Positions 23,171 through 31,536 are shown, numbered from the stretch's first letter. The stretch is DNA of 39,615 bases from Oscillospiraceae bacterium (GCA_030533325.1 JAUNJJ010000023.1:1-39615); one strand, 5' to 3'. Translations and numbers: made by a program. Notes: generated by a model from the sequence alone, not told the origin.

Positions 23171-23671
23171 TTATTTTATTATCATTATCGGCTGATCATA
23201 TTCAACAGCTGATGCGTTGTCTACAAGAATCTGCTGTACTGTACCCTCGTATTCGCTCTGAATTTCATTCATGAGCTTCATTGACTCGATAATAAAGAGT
23301 ACATCACCCTTGTTTACATGATCTCCGACCTTTACAAAAGCAGGCTTTTCAGGTGAAGGTGAAGCGTAGAACGTACCAACAATAGGTGCCTTTACTGCAT
23401 TCCCTGAAACGGCTTCAGCCTTAGGTGCTGCTTCTTCTGCAGGTACAGTCTTCTGAACCGGAGCCGGTTCTGCTGCGGGCATATGTTCTGCAGGCATCAT
23501 AACAGGAGGCATCGGCGGAACAACCGGCATCGCTGAACATTTTCTGTCTGCAATTGTTATAGAACTGTCCTGGAGCTTAATCTCTATCTTTCCGAGCTTC
23601 TTATCTGAAACAAGCTCAGCAAGTTCCTTTATCTCTGCAAATGTAAGATTGCATATTGTTTTTTCAGACAT
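23171..23671 (-). CDS. accB: Biotin carboxyl carrier protein AccB, 166 aa
   Basis: Swinging-arm subunit of acetyl-CoA carboxylase. A helical N-terminus (FAEIKELAELVSDKKLGKIE) is joined by a Pro/Ala/Met-rich linker (about 50-90) to the biotinyl domain, which starts APIVGTFYASPSPEKPAFV. Biotin attaches to Lys132 in IIESMKLMNEI; the second residue is Ser rather than the usual Ala, a known variation. It ends with the DQPIMIIK strand. Nine bases separate it from fabF. Confidence 0.96.
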   Translation of the reverse strand: MSEKTICNLTFAEIKELAELVSDKKLGKIEIKLQDSSITIADRKCSAMPVVPPMPPVMMPAEHMPAAEPAPVQKTVPAEEAAPKAEAVSGNAVKAPIVGTFYASPSPEKPAFVKVGDHVNKGDVLFIIESMKLMNEIQSEYEGTVQQILVDNASAVEYDQPIMIIK

Positions 23672-23680
23672 AATTTCCTC

Positions 23681-24913
23681 CTACTTTACTGCCTTGAAAC
23701 AAAGTGTTGCGTTATGACCGCCAAAGCCCAGGGAGTTTGAAACTGCTGCTCTGACTTCCATCTTTATGTTTCCTTCTGTACAGTAGTCAAGGTCACATTC
23801 TTCATCAGGAACCCTGTAACCTGCAGTTTTGTGTACAAGACCGTTCTTTATCTGGAGTGCTGTTGCAACTGCTTCCACAGCACCTGCCGCACCGAGAAGA
23901 TGACCTAACATTGACTTTGTTGAATTAATCTTAAGCTTTTCAGCATGAGCACCAAAAGCCTTCTTTATAGCTGTTGTTTCATACTTGTCGTTAAGACCTG
24001 TTGATGTACCGTGTGCATTTACGTAATCCACATCCTCAGGCTTAAGACCTGCTTCTGTATATGCATTTACAATTGCACGTGCAGCTGCCTCTCCCTCCGG
24101 TGACGGTGATGTCATATGATAAGCATCTCCGGTTGCACCGTATCCTGCAACTTCAGCATAGATTTTCGCACCTCTTGCAACAGCGTGTTCATACTCTTCG
24201 AGAACAAGCATGGCACTTCCTTCACCGAGAACGAAACCGTTCCTTTCCTTGTCAAAAGGAATTGAACATCTCTCAAGATCTGATGATCTTGAAAGTGCCT
24301 TCATATTGTTGAAACCGCCAAGTGCAAACTTTGTTATACAGCTTTCTGTACCGCCGCAGAGTGCAGCATCCATGTAGCCATCCTTAATCTTACGGAAAGC
24401 TTCACCGATGGCATGAGTTGAAGAAGCACATGCTGTAACTGTGGCAAAGTTATCGCCCTTGAACCCTGTTTTCATTGCAATAGTACCTGCAGCCATATTT
24501 CCTATCATCATAGGCACATAGAAAACTGAAATCTTGCCAGGTCCTTTCTCGAGGAACTTTTCATATTCCTGAGTTGTAAGTTCAAGTCCGCCGATACCGC
24601 AGCCGACTATTACTCCCACTCTGTAAGGATCAAGATCTTTAAGATCAGAACCGCAGTCTCTCATAGCTTCCATAGCTGCTGTTACAGCAAACTGTGTGAA
24701 TCTGTCTGTACGGCGCTGTTCTTTTTTATCTATACATTCATCAGGTACAAAGTCCTTTACCTGACTTACTATCTTTACGTCAAAACCTTCTGTGTCAAAT
24801 TTATCTACATACGAAAAACCGAGTTTTCCTTCAGAAATACTGTTCCAGAATTCGTCCTTGTTCTTTCCAAGGGAGTTTACCGTACCCATTCCTGTTATAA
24901 CTACTCGTCTCAA
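23681..24913 (-). CDS. fabF: Beta-ketoacyl-ACP synthase II FabF, 410 aa
   Basis: Elongating condensing enzyme. RRVVITGMGTVNSLGKNKDE at the start, the nucleophile Cys162 in TVTACASSTHAIGEAF, then VNAHGTSTGLNDKYE and KSMLGHLLGAAGAVE with the two active-site histidines, and SNSLGFGGHNATLCF at the end. Full length. The start is TTG at 24913 with AAGGAGATG upstream; there is no in-frame ATG before the conserved start. No separate FabB is seen in the window. Confidence 0.98.
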   Translation of the reverse strand: MRRVVITGMGTVNSLGKNKDEFWNSISEGKLGFSYVDKFDTEGFDVKIVSQVKDFVPDECIDKKEQRRTDRFTQFAVTAAMEAMRDCGSDLKDLDPYRVGVIVGCGIGGLELTTQEYEKFLEKGPGKISVFYVPMMIGNMAAGTIAMKTGFKGDNFATVTACASSTHAIGEAFRKIKDGYMDAALCGGTESCITKFALGGFNNMKALSRSSDLERCSIPFDKERNGFVLGEGSAMLVLEEYEHAVARGAKIYAEVAGYGATGDAYHMTSPSPEGEAAARAIVNAYTEAGLKPEDVDYVNAHGTSTGLNDKYETTAIKKAFGAHAEKLKINSTKSMLGHLLGAAGAVEAVATALQIKNGLVHKTAGYRVPDEECDLDYCTEGNIKMEVRAAVSNSLGFGGHNATLCFKAVK

Positions 24914-24947
24914 AAACTACATCTCCTTATAATTAATTTACTCAGAA

Positions 24948-25691
24948 TTACATTGAAAGTCCGCCGGAAATTTCAATTACCTGTCCTGTCACATATGAAG
25001 CATCATCTGAAAGGAGGAAGGCAACTACGTTTGCAACTTCTTCAGCCTTGCCGTATCTCCTCATGGCAACAGCACTGAGAATGCCCTTCTTCTGTTCTTC
25101 TGTAAGCTTATCTGTCATAGGAGTTTCAATAAATCCAGGTGCTACTGCATTTACGTTGATTCCTCTTGAACCAAGTTCCTTGGCAGCAGACATGGTCATA
25201 CCGATGATGGCAGCCTTTGAAGCTGAGTAGTTGAACTGACCCGGATTTCCGTGAACACCTGCAACTGATGAAAGGCTTACTACCTTTCCGCTTCTCTGCT
25301 TGATCATAACAGCACTGACATGCTTCATCATATTGTAAACACTCTTCTGGTTCACTGCAATTACACTGTCATATGCTTCTTCAGACATTCTTACAAGAAG
25401 TCCGTCACGTGTTATACCTGCATTGTTTACGAGACAGTCAATTGTTCCGAAACGTTCCTTTACCGCATCTACCATTGCTCCGCACTGTTCATAATCCGAT
25501 ACATCAGCTATATAGCATTCTGCTTCAACGCCGTATCCGCGGAGTTCTTCTGCAAGCTGATTTCCCTGATTGTCTACCTGTTCCTGATTGATACAGTTAA
25601 TTGCGATATTCATTCCGTTCTTTGCAAGCTTTCTTGCGATAGCAGCACCGATACCCTGGGCTGCACCTGTGATAATAGCTGTTTTTGCCAT
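24948..25691 (-). CDS. fabG: 3-oxoacyl-ACP reductase FabG, 247 aa
   Basis: NADPH-dependent short-chain dehydrogenase that reduces 3-ketoacyl-ACP. IITGAAQGIGAAIARKL is the cofactor loop, LVNNAGITRDGLL the central motif, and Ser142 (VVSLSSVAG), Tyr155 and Lys159 (YSASKAA) form the catalytic set. The end, SDDASYVTGQVIEISGGLSM, is typical of FabG. Length is standard. It lies between fabH and fabF, 28 and 34 bases from each, which settles the function over other dehydrogenases of the family. Confidence 0.96.
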   Translation of the reverse strand: MAKTAIITGAAQGIGAAIARKLAKNGMNIAINCINQEQVDNQGNQLAEELRGYGVEAECYIADVSDYEQCGAMVDAVKERFGTIDCLVNNAGITRDGLLVRMSEEAYDSVIAVNQKSVYNMMKHVSAVMIKQRSGKVVSLSSVAGVHGNPGQFNYSASKAAIIGMTMSAAKELGSRGINVNAVAPGFIETPMTDKLTEEQKKGILSAVAMRRYGKAEEVANVVAFLLSDDASYVTGQVIEISGGLSM

Positions 25692-25719
25692 ATTGTTTAC
25701 CCTCCGTCACTTGTTATAT

Positions 25720-26709
25720 TTAATATTCCATGCAGACTGCACCGTATGTGAGTCCTGCTCCGAAACCGACAAGAACCAGTCTGTCGCCTCTCTTTACCGC
25801 ACCTGTTTCAACAGCTTCCGTAAGAGCTATCGGTATGCTTGCACTTGATGTGTTGCCGTATTTTTCTATATTGACATAAAACTTATCCATATCTGCACCA
25901 AGTTTTGATGCCGCAGTCTGGATAATCCTGATATTTGCCTGATGAGGTATGATCATGTCGATATCATCCACTGTAAGTCCTGCCTTTTCAAGAACGTTCT
26001 CAACTGCCTGCGGCATCATTGAAACTGCAAACTTGTAAACTTCCTTGCCGTCCTGAAAAAGATAACCCTTGTCTTCCTCATCGATATGAGGATCAACCCC
26101 TTTGATTCCGAAGAACGGGTTAGGTACAGGATGAAGACTGGTGGATTTTAAGAATTCCGCACCTCGTCCGTCCGCTCCGAGAAAACTGCTGAAACTGCTT
26201 TCTGAAGCGCCGATAACTGCAGCTGCTGCTCCGTCACCGAAAAGAACACATGATGCTCTGTCAGTATAGTTTACAACCTTTGAAAGTTCCTCAGCACTTA
26301 CTATAAGGACATTTCTTACTGAGTCAGAAGCAAGATATTTCTGAGCCATATCAAGTGCATACACAAAACCTGAACATGCACAGTTTATATCAAATGCCAT
26401 ACAGCCGTTCATCCCAAGCTCTCTCTGAATATAACAGGCTGTAGACGGGATAAGTGTATCAGGTGTTACAGTCGTACAGATGATGAGATCTATTTCATCC
26501 TTTAAGATGCCGGACTTTTCTATTGCTTTTTCTGCGGCAAGACTGCCGATTTTCCATGTTGGCATATCAAGAGCACAGTGTCTCGTTTTTATTCCTGTTC
26601 TTGTTGTTATCCATTCGTCACTTGTTTCTATAAATGACGTAAAATCGTCATTCGTAATGACTGTTTCAGGAACATATGAAGATATGCCTAAAATTTTTAT
26701 ACCCTGCAA
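25720..26709 (-). CDS. fabH: Beta-ketoacyl-ACP synthase III FabH, 329 aa
   Basis: Starts fatty acid chains from acetyl- or branched acyl-CoA and malonyl-ACP. Motifs: ITNDDFTSFIETSDEWITTRTGI, the nucleophile Cys112 in DINCACSGFVYALD, IIPHQANIRII with the catalytic His, and KYGNTSSASIPIAL with the catalytic Asn. Full length (329). The TTG start at 26709 is preceded by GGGAGGAAA. It is the first gene of the long minus-strand operon. On the minus strand a TATAAT at 26763 to 26758 is a candidate -10, but I see no matching -35. Confidence 0.97.
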   Translation of the reverse strand: MQGIKILGISSYVPETVITNDDFTSFIETSDEWITTRTGIKTRHCALDMPTWKIGSLAAEKAIEKSGILKDEIDLIICTTVTPDTLIPSTACYIQRELGMNGCMAFDINCACSGFVYALDMAQKYLASDSVRNVLIVSAEELSKVVNYTDRASCVLFGDGAAAAVIGASESSFSSFLGADGRGAEFLKSTSLHPVPNPFFGIKGVDPHIDEEDKGYLFQDGKEVYKFAVSMMPQAVENVLEKAGLTVDDIDMIIPHQANIRIIQTAASKLGADMDKFYVNIEKYGNTSSASIPIALTEAVETGAVKRGDRLVLVGFGAGLTYGAVCMEY

Positions 26710-26973
26710 TAAAATTTCCTCCCGTATAGATTGTTTTATTTATCATTTTGTGTTATGATTATAGATGTGATTTATTTGATCAGTTCCCTGTAACAAATAT
26801 TTCCTTGATACGAGGGAATACTCAACTTCTATTTTAAACTATTTTTTAAACATTTGCAACTAAACAGCCGACTAATAATATTACGGCAACCAAATTTTAA
26901 AGATTTTGTGAAAAATCAAATTATTTCAGCAACAAAAATAGTGCATTTTGACAACAGGAAAGGATAATTTTTT
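26710..26973. other. Divergent regulatory region between fabH and fabD
   Basis: 264 bases without a gene. It holds a minus-strand -10 (26758-26763), a short inverted repeat TTCCCT...AGGGAA (from about 26784), the fabD promoter (26854-26881), and GATTTT...AAAATC just before fabD. None fits the FapR or FabT operator sequences known to me. Confidence 0.5.
26854..26881 (+). promoter_or_regulatory. Probable promoter of the fabD-aro operon
   Basis: TTGCAA (26854-26859), a 16-bp spacer and TAATAT (26876-26881). Leader of about 85 nt to fabD. Both boxes deviate from consensus. Confidence 0.4.
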
Positions 26974-27882
26974 ATGAACATAATTTTATTTGCAGGACAG
27001 GGCGCACAGTATTCAGGCATGGGAAAAGATATATTTGAAAACTACCCTTCAGCACAGGCAATACTTAAAACAGGCTCCGAAATTCTTGGATATGACCTTG
27101 AAAAGGTTTGTTTCGACGAAAACTTTACAGAACTCTCCAGAACTCTGTATGCACAGCCGGCTATAATGGCTATGGAGCTTATGTGCTTTGAAGCAGCAAA
27201 GGAAAAGGGGCTTGTATTCGAAGCTGTTGCAGGTCATTCCCTCGGTGAATATGCAGCACTCGTTGCTTCAGGTATGGTAAGTCTGGAAGACGGTTTCAGA
27301 ATCATAAAGGCCCGTGCTGAAGCTTTCGACAGAGTTGCTTCATCAGCAGACGGAAAGATGGCTGCTATACTCAAACTCACAGCAGATCAGGTTCGTGAAG
27401 TATGTGAATCCGTAGACGGTTATGTTGTCCCTGTAAACTACAACAGTCCTGCACAGACAGTTATTGCCGGAGAAACTGCTGCAGTTGAGGCAGCATGTGA
27501 AAAATTCTCCGCTATGAAGGCAAGGGTAGCTCCGCTTAACACAGAATCTGCGTTTCATTCGGAGATAATGAAACCGGCAAGCGAAGAATTCTATGAAAAA
27601 ATAAAAGACATTAAGTTTAATGCACCATCTGTAAAGTTCTTCTCAAACCTTACAGGCAGTGAACTGACAGATTTCTCCGATATGCCTTCACTCCTTGCAA
27701 AGCACGTTGTTTCTCCTGTAAGATTTACAGATGAACTTGCTGCAGTAAAGGAAGCAGGATTTGACAGATATATTGAACTTGGTCCGGGAAAAACACTTAC
27801 CGGACTTGTAAAGAAAACTCTTACTGATATCACTGCATTCAATATCGACAGTGCAGAAGCTCTTGAAAAAGCAGAATTTTAA
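26974..27882 (+). CDS. fabD: Malonyl-CoA:ACP transacylase FabD, 302 aa
   Basis: Moves malonyl from CoA to ACP. ILFAGQGAQYSGMGKDI at the start, the nucleophile Ser89 in AGHSLGEYAALVASG, and AFHSEIMKPA with the catalytic His. The C-terminal ELGPGKTLTGLVKKT is typical. Length is standard. It sits on the opposite strand from the other fab genes, heading a separate operon with shikimate genes. AGGAAAGGA precedes the ATG. aroE follows after 18 bases. Confidence 0.97.
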   Translation: MNIILFAGQGAQYSGMGKDIFENYPSAQAILKTGSEILGYDLEKVCFDENFTELSRTLYAQPAIMAMELMCFEAAKEKGLVFEAVAGHSLGEYAALVASGMVSLEDGFRIIKARAEAFDRVASSADGKMAAILKLTADQVREVCESVDGYVVPVNYNSPAQTVIAGETAAVEAACEKFSAMKARVAPLNTESAFHSEIMKPASEEFYEKIKDIKFNAPSVKFFSNLTGSELTDFSDMPSLLAKHVVSPVRFTDELAAVKEAGFDRYIELGPGKTLTGLVKKTLTDITAFNIDSAEALEKAEF

Positions 27883-27900
27883 TGAAAGGATAACTCAGAT

Positions 27901-28740
27901 ATGGAAAAATACACTCTCATAGGCCATCCTCTCGGACACTCAATGTCTCCGTTCATTCATGCAGAACTTTTTAAACTCAGCGGTATAGAAGCCGAATACG
28001 ACTGCACAGACATTCCGGGAGAGGAATTCAGCAGCCGAATGGCTGACCTGAAAAAACTTAACGGCTACAACATAACTATACCGTATAAGAGGGATATCAT
28101 TCCTCATATCGATGTACTCGATGAATCAGCTAAAAGATACAACTCTGTAAACTGTGTTCACAACAGGGACGGCAGGGCAGTCGGATACAACACGGACTGC
28201 GACGGATTTCTTCTTTCTGTAAAAGCAAAGTCACTGTGTCTTTCAGGAAATGTTCTCCTTGTGGGATGCGGCGGTGTAGGCAGAATGATGGCTATAGAGG
28301 CTGCTCTTCACGGAGCTGAGATAACTATTGGTATCATCCCTGAAGCAGCATCAGCAGCGGCTGACCTCTGTGACGAAATCCACTTTCTTAAACCTGAATG
28401 CAAAACACATGTAAAACCTATAGACAAAGTAACAGGTTCCTTTGATCTCATAATTAATGCATCACCTGTAGGCATGTATCCGAAAACTGATGCCTGCCCT
28501 GTATCTGCAGAATTAATCGGCAGATGCGGAGGAGTTTTTGACGCAGTTTACAACCCGGTAAAAACAAAGATACTACAGATTGCAGAATCTTTCGGAAAAC
28601 CGGCAGTAAACGGAACGGCAATGCTTGTATACCAGGCAGTAAAAGCACACGAAATCTGGAACGGTTCATCATACACACCTGAACAGGTTCAGGATATAAT
28701 AGACAAAACAAACGAAATAATAGCAGGTGATTTCAAATGA
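27901..28740 (+). CDS. aroE: Shikimate dehydrogenase AroE, 279 aa
   Basis: Reduces 3-dehydroshikimate with NADPH in aromatic amino acid synthesis. YTLIGHPLGHSMSPFIHAEL carries the substrate-binding SxS motif, NGYNITIPYKRDI has the catalytic Lys, GYNTDCDGF the catalytic Asp, and VLLVGCGGVGRMMAIEA is the NADP loop. The NASPVGMYP motif is also present. Length is normal. Its last bases overlap aroK by ATGA. Motif set rules out quinate dehydrogenase only tentatively. Confidence 0.95.
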   Translation: MEKYTLIGHPLGHSMSPFIHAELFKLSGIEAEYDCTDIPGEEFSSRMADLKKLNGYNITIPYKRDIIPHIDVLDESAKRYNSVNCVHNRDGRAVGYNTDCDGFLLSVKAKSLCLSGNVLLVGCGGVGRMMAIEAALHGAEITIGIIPEAASAAADLCDEIHFLKPECKTHVKPIDKVTGSFDLIINASPVGMYPKTDACPVSAELIGRCGGVFDAVYNPVKTKILQIAESFGKPAVNGTAMLVYQAVKAHEIWNGSSYTPEQVQDIIDKTNEIIAGDFK

Positions 28741-29240
28741 CAATATATCTTTGCGGATTTATGGGATGCGGAAAGTCAACTGCCGGAAAGCTTCTCGCAC
28801 AGAAACTTGGCATGAAATTCACAGACCTTGATGACTATATTGAAAACAGGGAAGGCATGTCAATTCCTGATATTTTCTCTGAAAAAGGCGAACCATATTT
28901 CAGGGAAAAGGAAGCTCAGGCGGTTAAGGAACTTTCCGCTGAAAATTCAGTTGTAGCCTGCGGCGGCGGCACTATTATCAATGACAACAGTGCACGTATT
29001 GCAAGAGAAAACGGAACCGTAATTTTTCTCGATATTCCTTTTGAGGAATGCTACAAAAGAATAAAGGATGACCCGCATCGTCCTCTGGTAGTAAACAACA
29101 CAAAGGAAAAACTCCATGAGATTTTCAGTACAAGACATGATATATATATGAAAAACTCCACACTTACAGTAGAGGCAGACAAATCTCCCTCACTTTTATG
29201 CGAGGAAATAATAAGCGCTGTAAAGAATCTCAGGAAATAA
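28737..29240 (+). CDS. aroK: Shikimate kinase AroK, 167 aa
   Basis: Phosphorylates shikimate at the 3-hydroxyl. The P-loop is GCGKST (10-15), FTDLDDYIENREGMSI binds shikimate through Asp, EPYFREKEAQAV and VVACGGGTI are the other conserved substrate segments, and DPHRPLV is the lid. Full length. The start overlaps the aroE stop (ATGA), so translation is coupled. The TTG-started amidohydrolase gene follows nine bases after its stop. Confidence 0.95.
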   Translation: MTIYLCGFMGCGKSTAGKLLAQKLGMKFTDLDDYIENREGMSIPDIFSEKGEPYFREKEAQAVKELSAENSVVACGGGTIINDNSARIARENGTVIFLDIPFEECYKRIKDDPHRPLVVNNTKEKLHEIFSTRHDIYMKNSTLTVEADKSPSLLCEEIISAVKNLRK

Positions 29241-29249
29241 GGTGATTTT

Positions 29250-30413
29250 TTGAAGATATACAATGCTGAAATTCATACCATGGATGAACGGAATACAATT
29301 ATAGAAAACGGCTGGATTTCCATTGAGGACGGGAAAATAACCGAAGTCGGAGAAGGGTTTACCGAAACCGGTAAGGGTGATATTGACGCCCGGAAAATGA
29401 TGCTTATCCCCGGTTTCATCGACGCCCACACCCATCTCGGAATAGTCGGAAACGGACTTGGTTTTGAAGCCGATGACTGCAACGAAGAAACCGACCCGGT
29501 TACACCTCATATCATGGCTGCCGACGGGATAAATCCTTTTGATTACTGTTTTGAAGAGGCAAGACAGGGCGGAGTTACAACAGTGCTCTGTGCACCGGGC
29601 AGTGCAAATGCCATAGGCGGACAGATATGTGCCCTGAAAACCACCGGTCGCCGTATAGAAAAGATGATTATCCGGAATGCCGGAATAAAATTCGCCCTTG
29701 GTGAAAATCCTAAAACAGCCTACAACGACAGGGACGAAACCCCTGTAACCCGAATGGCTACAGCGGCTCTTATACGTGAGCATCTTACAAAATCGAGAAA
29801 ATACTACGATGATCTGACTGCATATGAAACAGACAGCGAAAACAATGATATGCCTGAATTCGACGCAAAGCTTGAAGCTACCATTCCGCTTCTGAAAAAG
29901 GATCAGAAGGCTCATTTTCACTGTCACAGAGCAGACGACATACTCACAGCCGTAAGAATAGCGAAAAAATACAATATAGAGCCTGTTCTTATTCATGCAA
30001 CGGATGGACACCTTATAGCCGATCTGCTTGCAGAGGACAATGTAAGCGCTGTTGTCGGTCCTGTAATAGGAGACCGTTCAAAACCGGAACTTGTAAATCA
30101 TAATATATCAACAGCCGGTATTCTTCATAAAAACGGTGTAAAGGTTGCCATATGTACTGATCATCCTGTGGTCCCGGTACAGTATCTCCCGCTGAACGCG
30201 GCTCTTGCAGTAAAGGGAGGACTTGATTACACAGAAGCCCTGCGTGCAGTAACTATAAATGCCGCAGAAATATCGGGTATCGACAGTGTTACCGGAAGTA
30301 TAGAACCCGGAAAGGACGCTGACCTTCAGCTTTACAGCTCGGATCCGCTTGATATAATGAGTTCACCGGCTCTTGTGATGATAAACGGCGAAACAGTAAG
30401 AAACACTATGTAA
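29250..30413 (+). CDS. Amidohydrolase-superfamily metalloenzyme, 387 aa
   Basis: Cytoplasmic hydrolase of the imidazolonepropionase-like branch. PGFIDAHTHLG has the first metal ligands, KAHFHCHRADDI and VLIHATDGH supply later histidines, and AICTDHPVVPVQYLP the catalytic Asp. The segment IKFALGENPKTAY is distinctive of one uncharacterised subgroup. SIEPGKDADLQLYSSDPLDI closes the beta-sandwich. The substrate is unknown; a cyclic amide or peptide derivative is likely. The start is TTG at 29250; a nearby GTG leads to an immediate stop. Nothing ties it biochemically to the aro genes, though it sits in the same apparent operon. Confidence 0.85.
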   Translation: MKIYNAEIHTMDERNTIIENGWISIEDGKITEVGEGFTETGKGDIDARKMMLIPGFIDAHTHLGIVGNGLGFEADDCNEETDPVTPHIMAADGINPFDYCFEEARQGGVTTVLCAPGSANAIGGQICALKTTGRRIEKMIIRNAGIKFALGENPKTAYNDRDETPVTRMATAALIREHLTKSRKYYDDLTAYETDSENNDMPEFDAKLEATIPLLKKDQKAHFHCHRADDILTAVRIAKKYNIEPVLIHATDGHLIADLLAEDNVSAVVGPVIGDRSKPELVNHNISTAGILHKNGVKVAICTDHPVVPVQYLPLNAALAVKGGLDYTEALRAVTINAAEISGIDSVTGSIEPGKDADLQLYSSDPLDIMSSPALVMINGETVRNTM

Positions 30414-30432
30414 ACAGAAAGGAATACATGAT

Positions 30433-30750
30433 ATGGGTGATAATGAAATAATCAGAAAAACTGTTGAAGATATTAAAAATCTGTGCAGCCCTCTCGGAAT
30501 AATTCTTGTAAGCAACAAGGTAAATACCGAAGGGGAACTTGTAAGTTTCAAACTCGTTGTAATAGTAGGAGATGAAACTGAAAGCAGACCTGAACTTGAA
30601 TGTCGTCTCTATATGCAGATTGACTGCGATATACCGTACGATATAGTCATCTACAAGAAGTCTGAATGGGACAAATTCAAAAATGACATGGGATCATTTG
30701 CATGGAAAATACACAATACAGGAGCATACATTTATGGGGAGAAGTTATAG
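30433..30750 (+). CDS. Degenerate MNT-type nucleotidyltransferase-like protein, 105 aa
   Basis: The overall pattern follows minimal nucleotidyltransferases: helix, strand IILVSNK, strand FKLVVIVGDE, then helix, IPYDIVIYKKSEWDKF and GSFAWKIHNTGAYIYGE. The last parts match the PVDLVVYTxxEFE...GSFLYEIxxEGxxLY end common in that family. However, the catalytic GSxARG...DxD is absent: VSNKVNTEGELVSFKLVV stands in its place. It is therefore probably inactive. It overlaps a HEPN gene by 17 bases, the partner gene in MNT-HEPN modules. GAAAGGAATAC lies upstream. The call rests on pattern recall and context. Confidence 0.55.
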   Translation: MGDNEIIRKTVEDIKNLCSPLGIILVSNKVNTEGELVSFKLVVIVGDETESRPELECRLYMQIDCDIPYDIVIYKKSEWDKFKNDMGSFAWKIHNTGAYIYGEKL

Positions 30751-31171
30751 AGACAATGACAGCAGAAGATACTTTGACTGGCTATTCCATGCCAATCTTG
30801 ATTTTCTGGCTGCAAAAAATCTTATCAAGGATACAAGATGTTACAACTCAGCGGCATTTCACTGTCAGCAATGTATTGAAAAGGCCCTTAAGGGTTATCT
30901 GCTTTTTAAAAAGCACAAACTGTATGACGGACATAATCTTACGTGGCTGTGTAAGCAGGCTGCACTGTGTGACCAGCATTTCAGTCAGTGGATAAGTCAG
31001 AGTTCGTCGCTTAACCGTTTCTATATTGAAACCAGATACCCTGCAGACATTCCTCTCGACATTGACACTGACACCATTGACAATCTCATGAATTCAATGA
31101 CGGAAATGCTCGAATTTATCACCGAACAGATCAGATTTGATTTTGTAAGCTATCACAGAAGAAAAAAATAA
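30734..31171 (+). CDS. HEPN-domain protein, 145 aa
   Basis: I start at the ATG at 30734, with AGGAG nine bases upstream inside the preceding gene. The four-helix HEPN fold is shown by YFDWLFHANLDFLAAKNLI, CYNSAAFHCQQCIEKALKGYLLF and YIETRYPADIP, the TRYP signature of PF05168 proteins, plus a last helix IDNLMNSMTEMLEFITEQI. The C-terminus has RFDFVSYH, an Rx6H arrangement, close to but not clearly the Rx4-6H RNase motif because of its position after the last helix. HEPN proteins with adjacent nucleotidyltransferases often form toxin-antitoxin pairs. Here it could also be a housekeeping regulator, given its operon. Confidence 0.8.
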   Translation: MGRSYRDNDSRRYFDWLFHANLDFLAAKNLIKDTRCYNSAAFHCQQCIEKALKGYLLFKKHKLYDGHNLTWLCKQAALCDQHFSQWISQSSSLNRFYIETRYPADIPLDIDTDTIDNLMNSMTEMLEFITEQIRFDFVSYHRRKK

Positions 31172-31179
31172 CCGCGAAT

Positions 31180-31206
31180 GTGCAGGGCAACTGCAAAGCC
31201 CTGCAC
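31180..31206 (+). terminator. Hairpin after the HEPN gene
   Basis: GTGCAGGGC (31180-31188) pairs perfectly with GCCCTGCAC (31198-31206). No T-run follows, so it may act as a 3'-end stabiliser or a weak terminator. A second AT-only hairpin (AAAGTTTT...AAAACTTT, then T4) lies near 31280-31300. Confidence 0.45.
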
Positions 31207-31310
31207 TCACTAGCTTTATGCATTTTCTTCACCTTAGTTCATAACTGGTTGCATATTTTTGTGAGATTTGCACGAATCAAAGTTTTTTAAAACTTTTTTT
31301 CAAAAAAGTG

Positions 31311-31339
31311 TTGACATTTAAAGAACTTCAGTGTATAAT
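31311..31339 (+). promoter_or_regulatory. tRNA-type promoter of the tRNA-Met/tRNA-Glu unit
   Basis: Consensus TTGACA (31311-31316), 17 bp and TATAAT (31334-31339), preceded by CAAAAAAGTG. The same GTG-TTGACA...AGTG-TATAAT layout recurs before tRNA-Pro at 39495. Confidence 0.9.
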
Positions 31340-31380
31340 GAAATAGTCGCTTGTGGGGAACGCAAAACGACATCAAGTAT

Positions 31381-31454
31381 GGCGGCATAGCTCAGTTGGC
31401 TAGAGTACTCGGTTCATACCCGATTGGTCGTAGGTTCGAATCCCACTGCCGCTA
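31381..31454 (+). tRNA. tRNA-Met (anticodon CAT), elongator type
   Basis: A full cloverleaf: acceptor GGCGGCA/TGCCGCT, D-arm GCTC...GAGT, anticodon loop TTCATAC (CAT at 31415-31417) and T-loop TTCGAAT. It resembles Bacillus elongator tRNA-Met, including GGTTCATACCCG. Non-Watson-Crick pairs are present: G1-U72, C27-U43 in the anticodon stem and A51-C63 in the T-stem. The 3' CCA is not encoded. Six bases separate it from tRNA-Glu. Confidence 0.9.
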
Positions 31455-31460
31455 TTAAAC

Positions 31461-31535
31461 GGCCCGTTGGTCAAGAGGTTAAGACGCTGCCCTTTCACGG
31501 CGGAATCATGAGTTCAATTCTCGTACGGGTCACCA
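31461..31535 (+). tRNA. tRNA-Glu (anticodon TTC)
   Basis: Acceptor GGCCCGT pairs with ACGGGTC, with the anticodon loop CTTTCAC (TTC at 31494-31496) and T-loop TTCAATT. The 3' CCA is encoded (31533-31535). A strong terminator follows two bases later, so both tRNAs come from one transcript. Confidence 0.96.
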
Positions 31536-31536
31536 G

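Noticed and set aside
26710-26973. FapR or FabT operator controlling the fatty acid genes
   Set aside because: The inverted repeats seen do not match TTAGTACCTGATACTAA-like or TTTGA-N3-TCAAA-like sites.
29196-30011. 271-codon minus-strand frame opposite aroK and the amidohydrolase
   Set aside because: It has a Cys/Phe-rich, unnatural composition, no ribosome site, and lies fully antisense to two well-supported genes.
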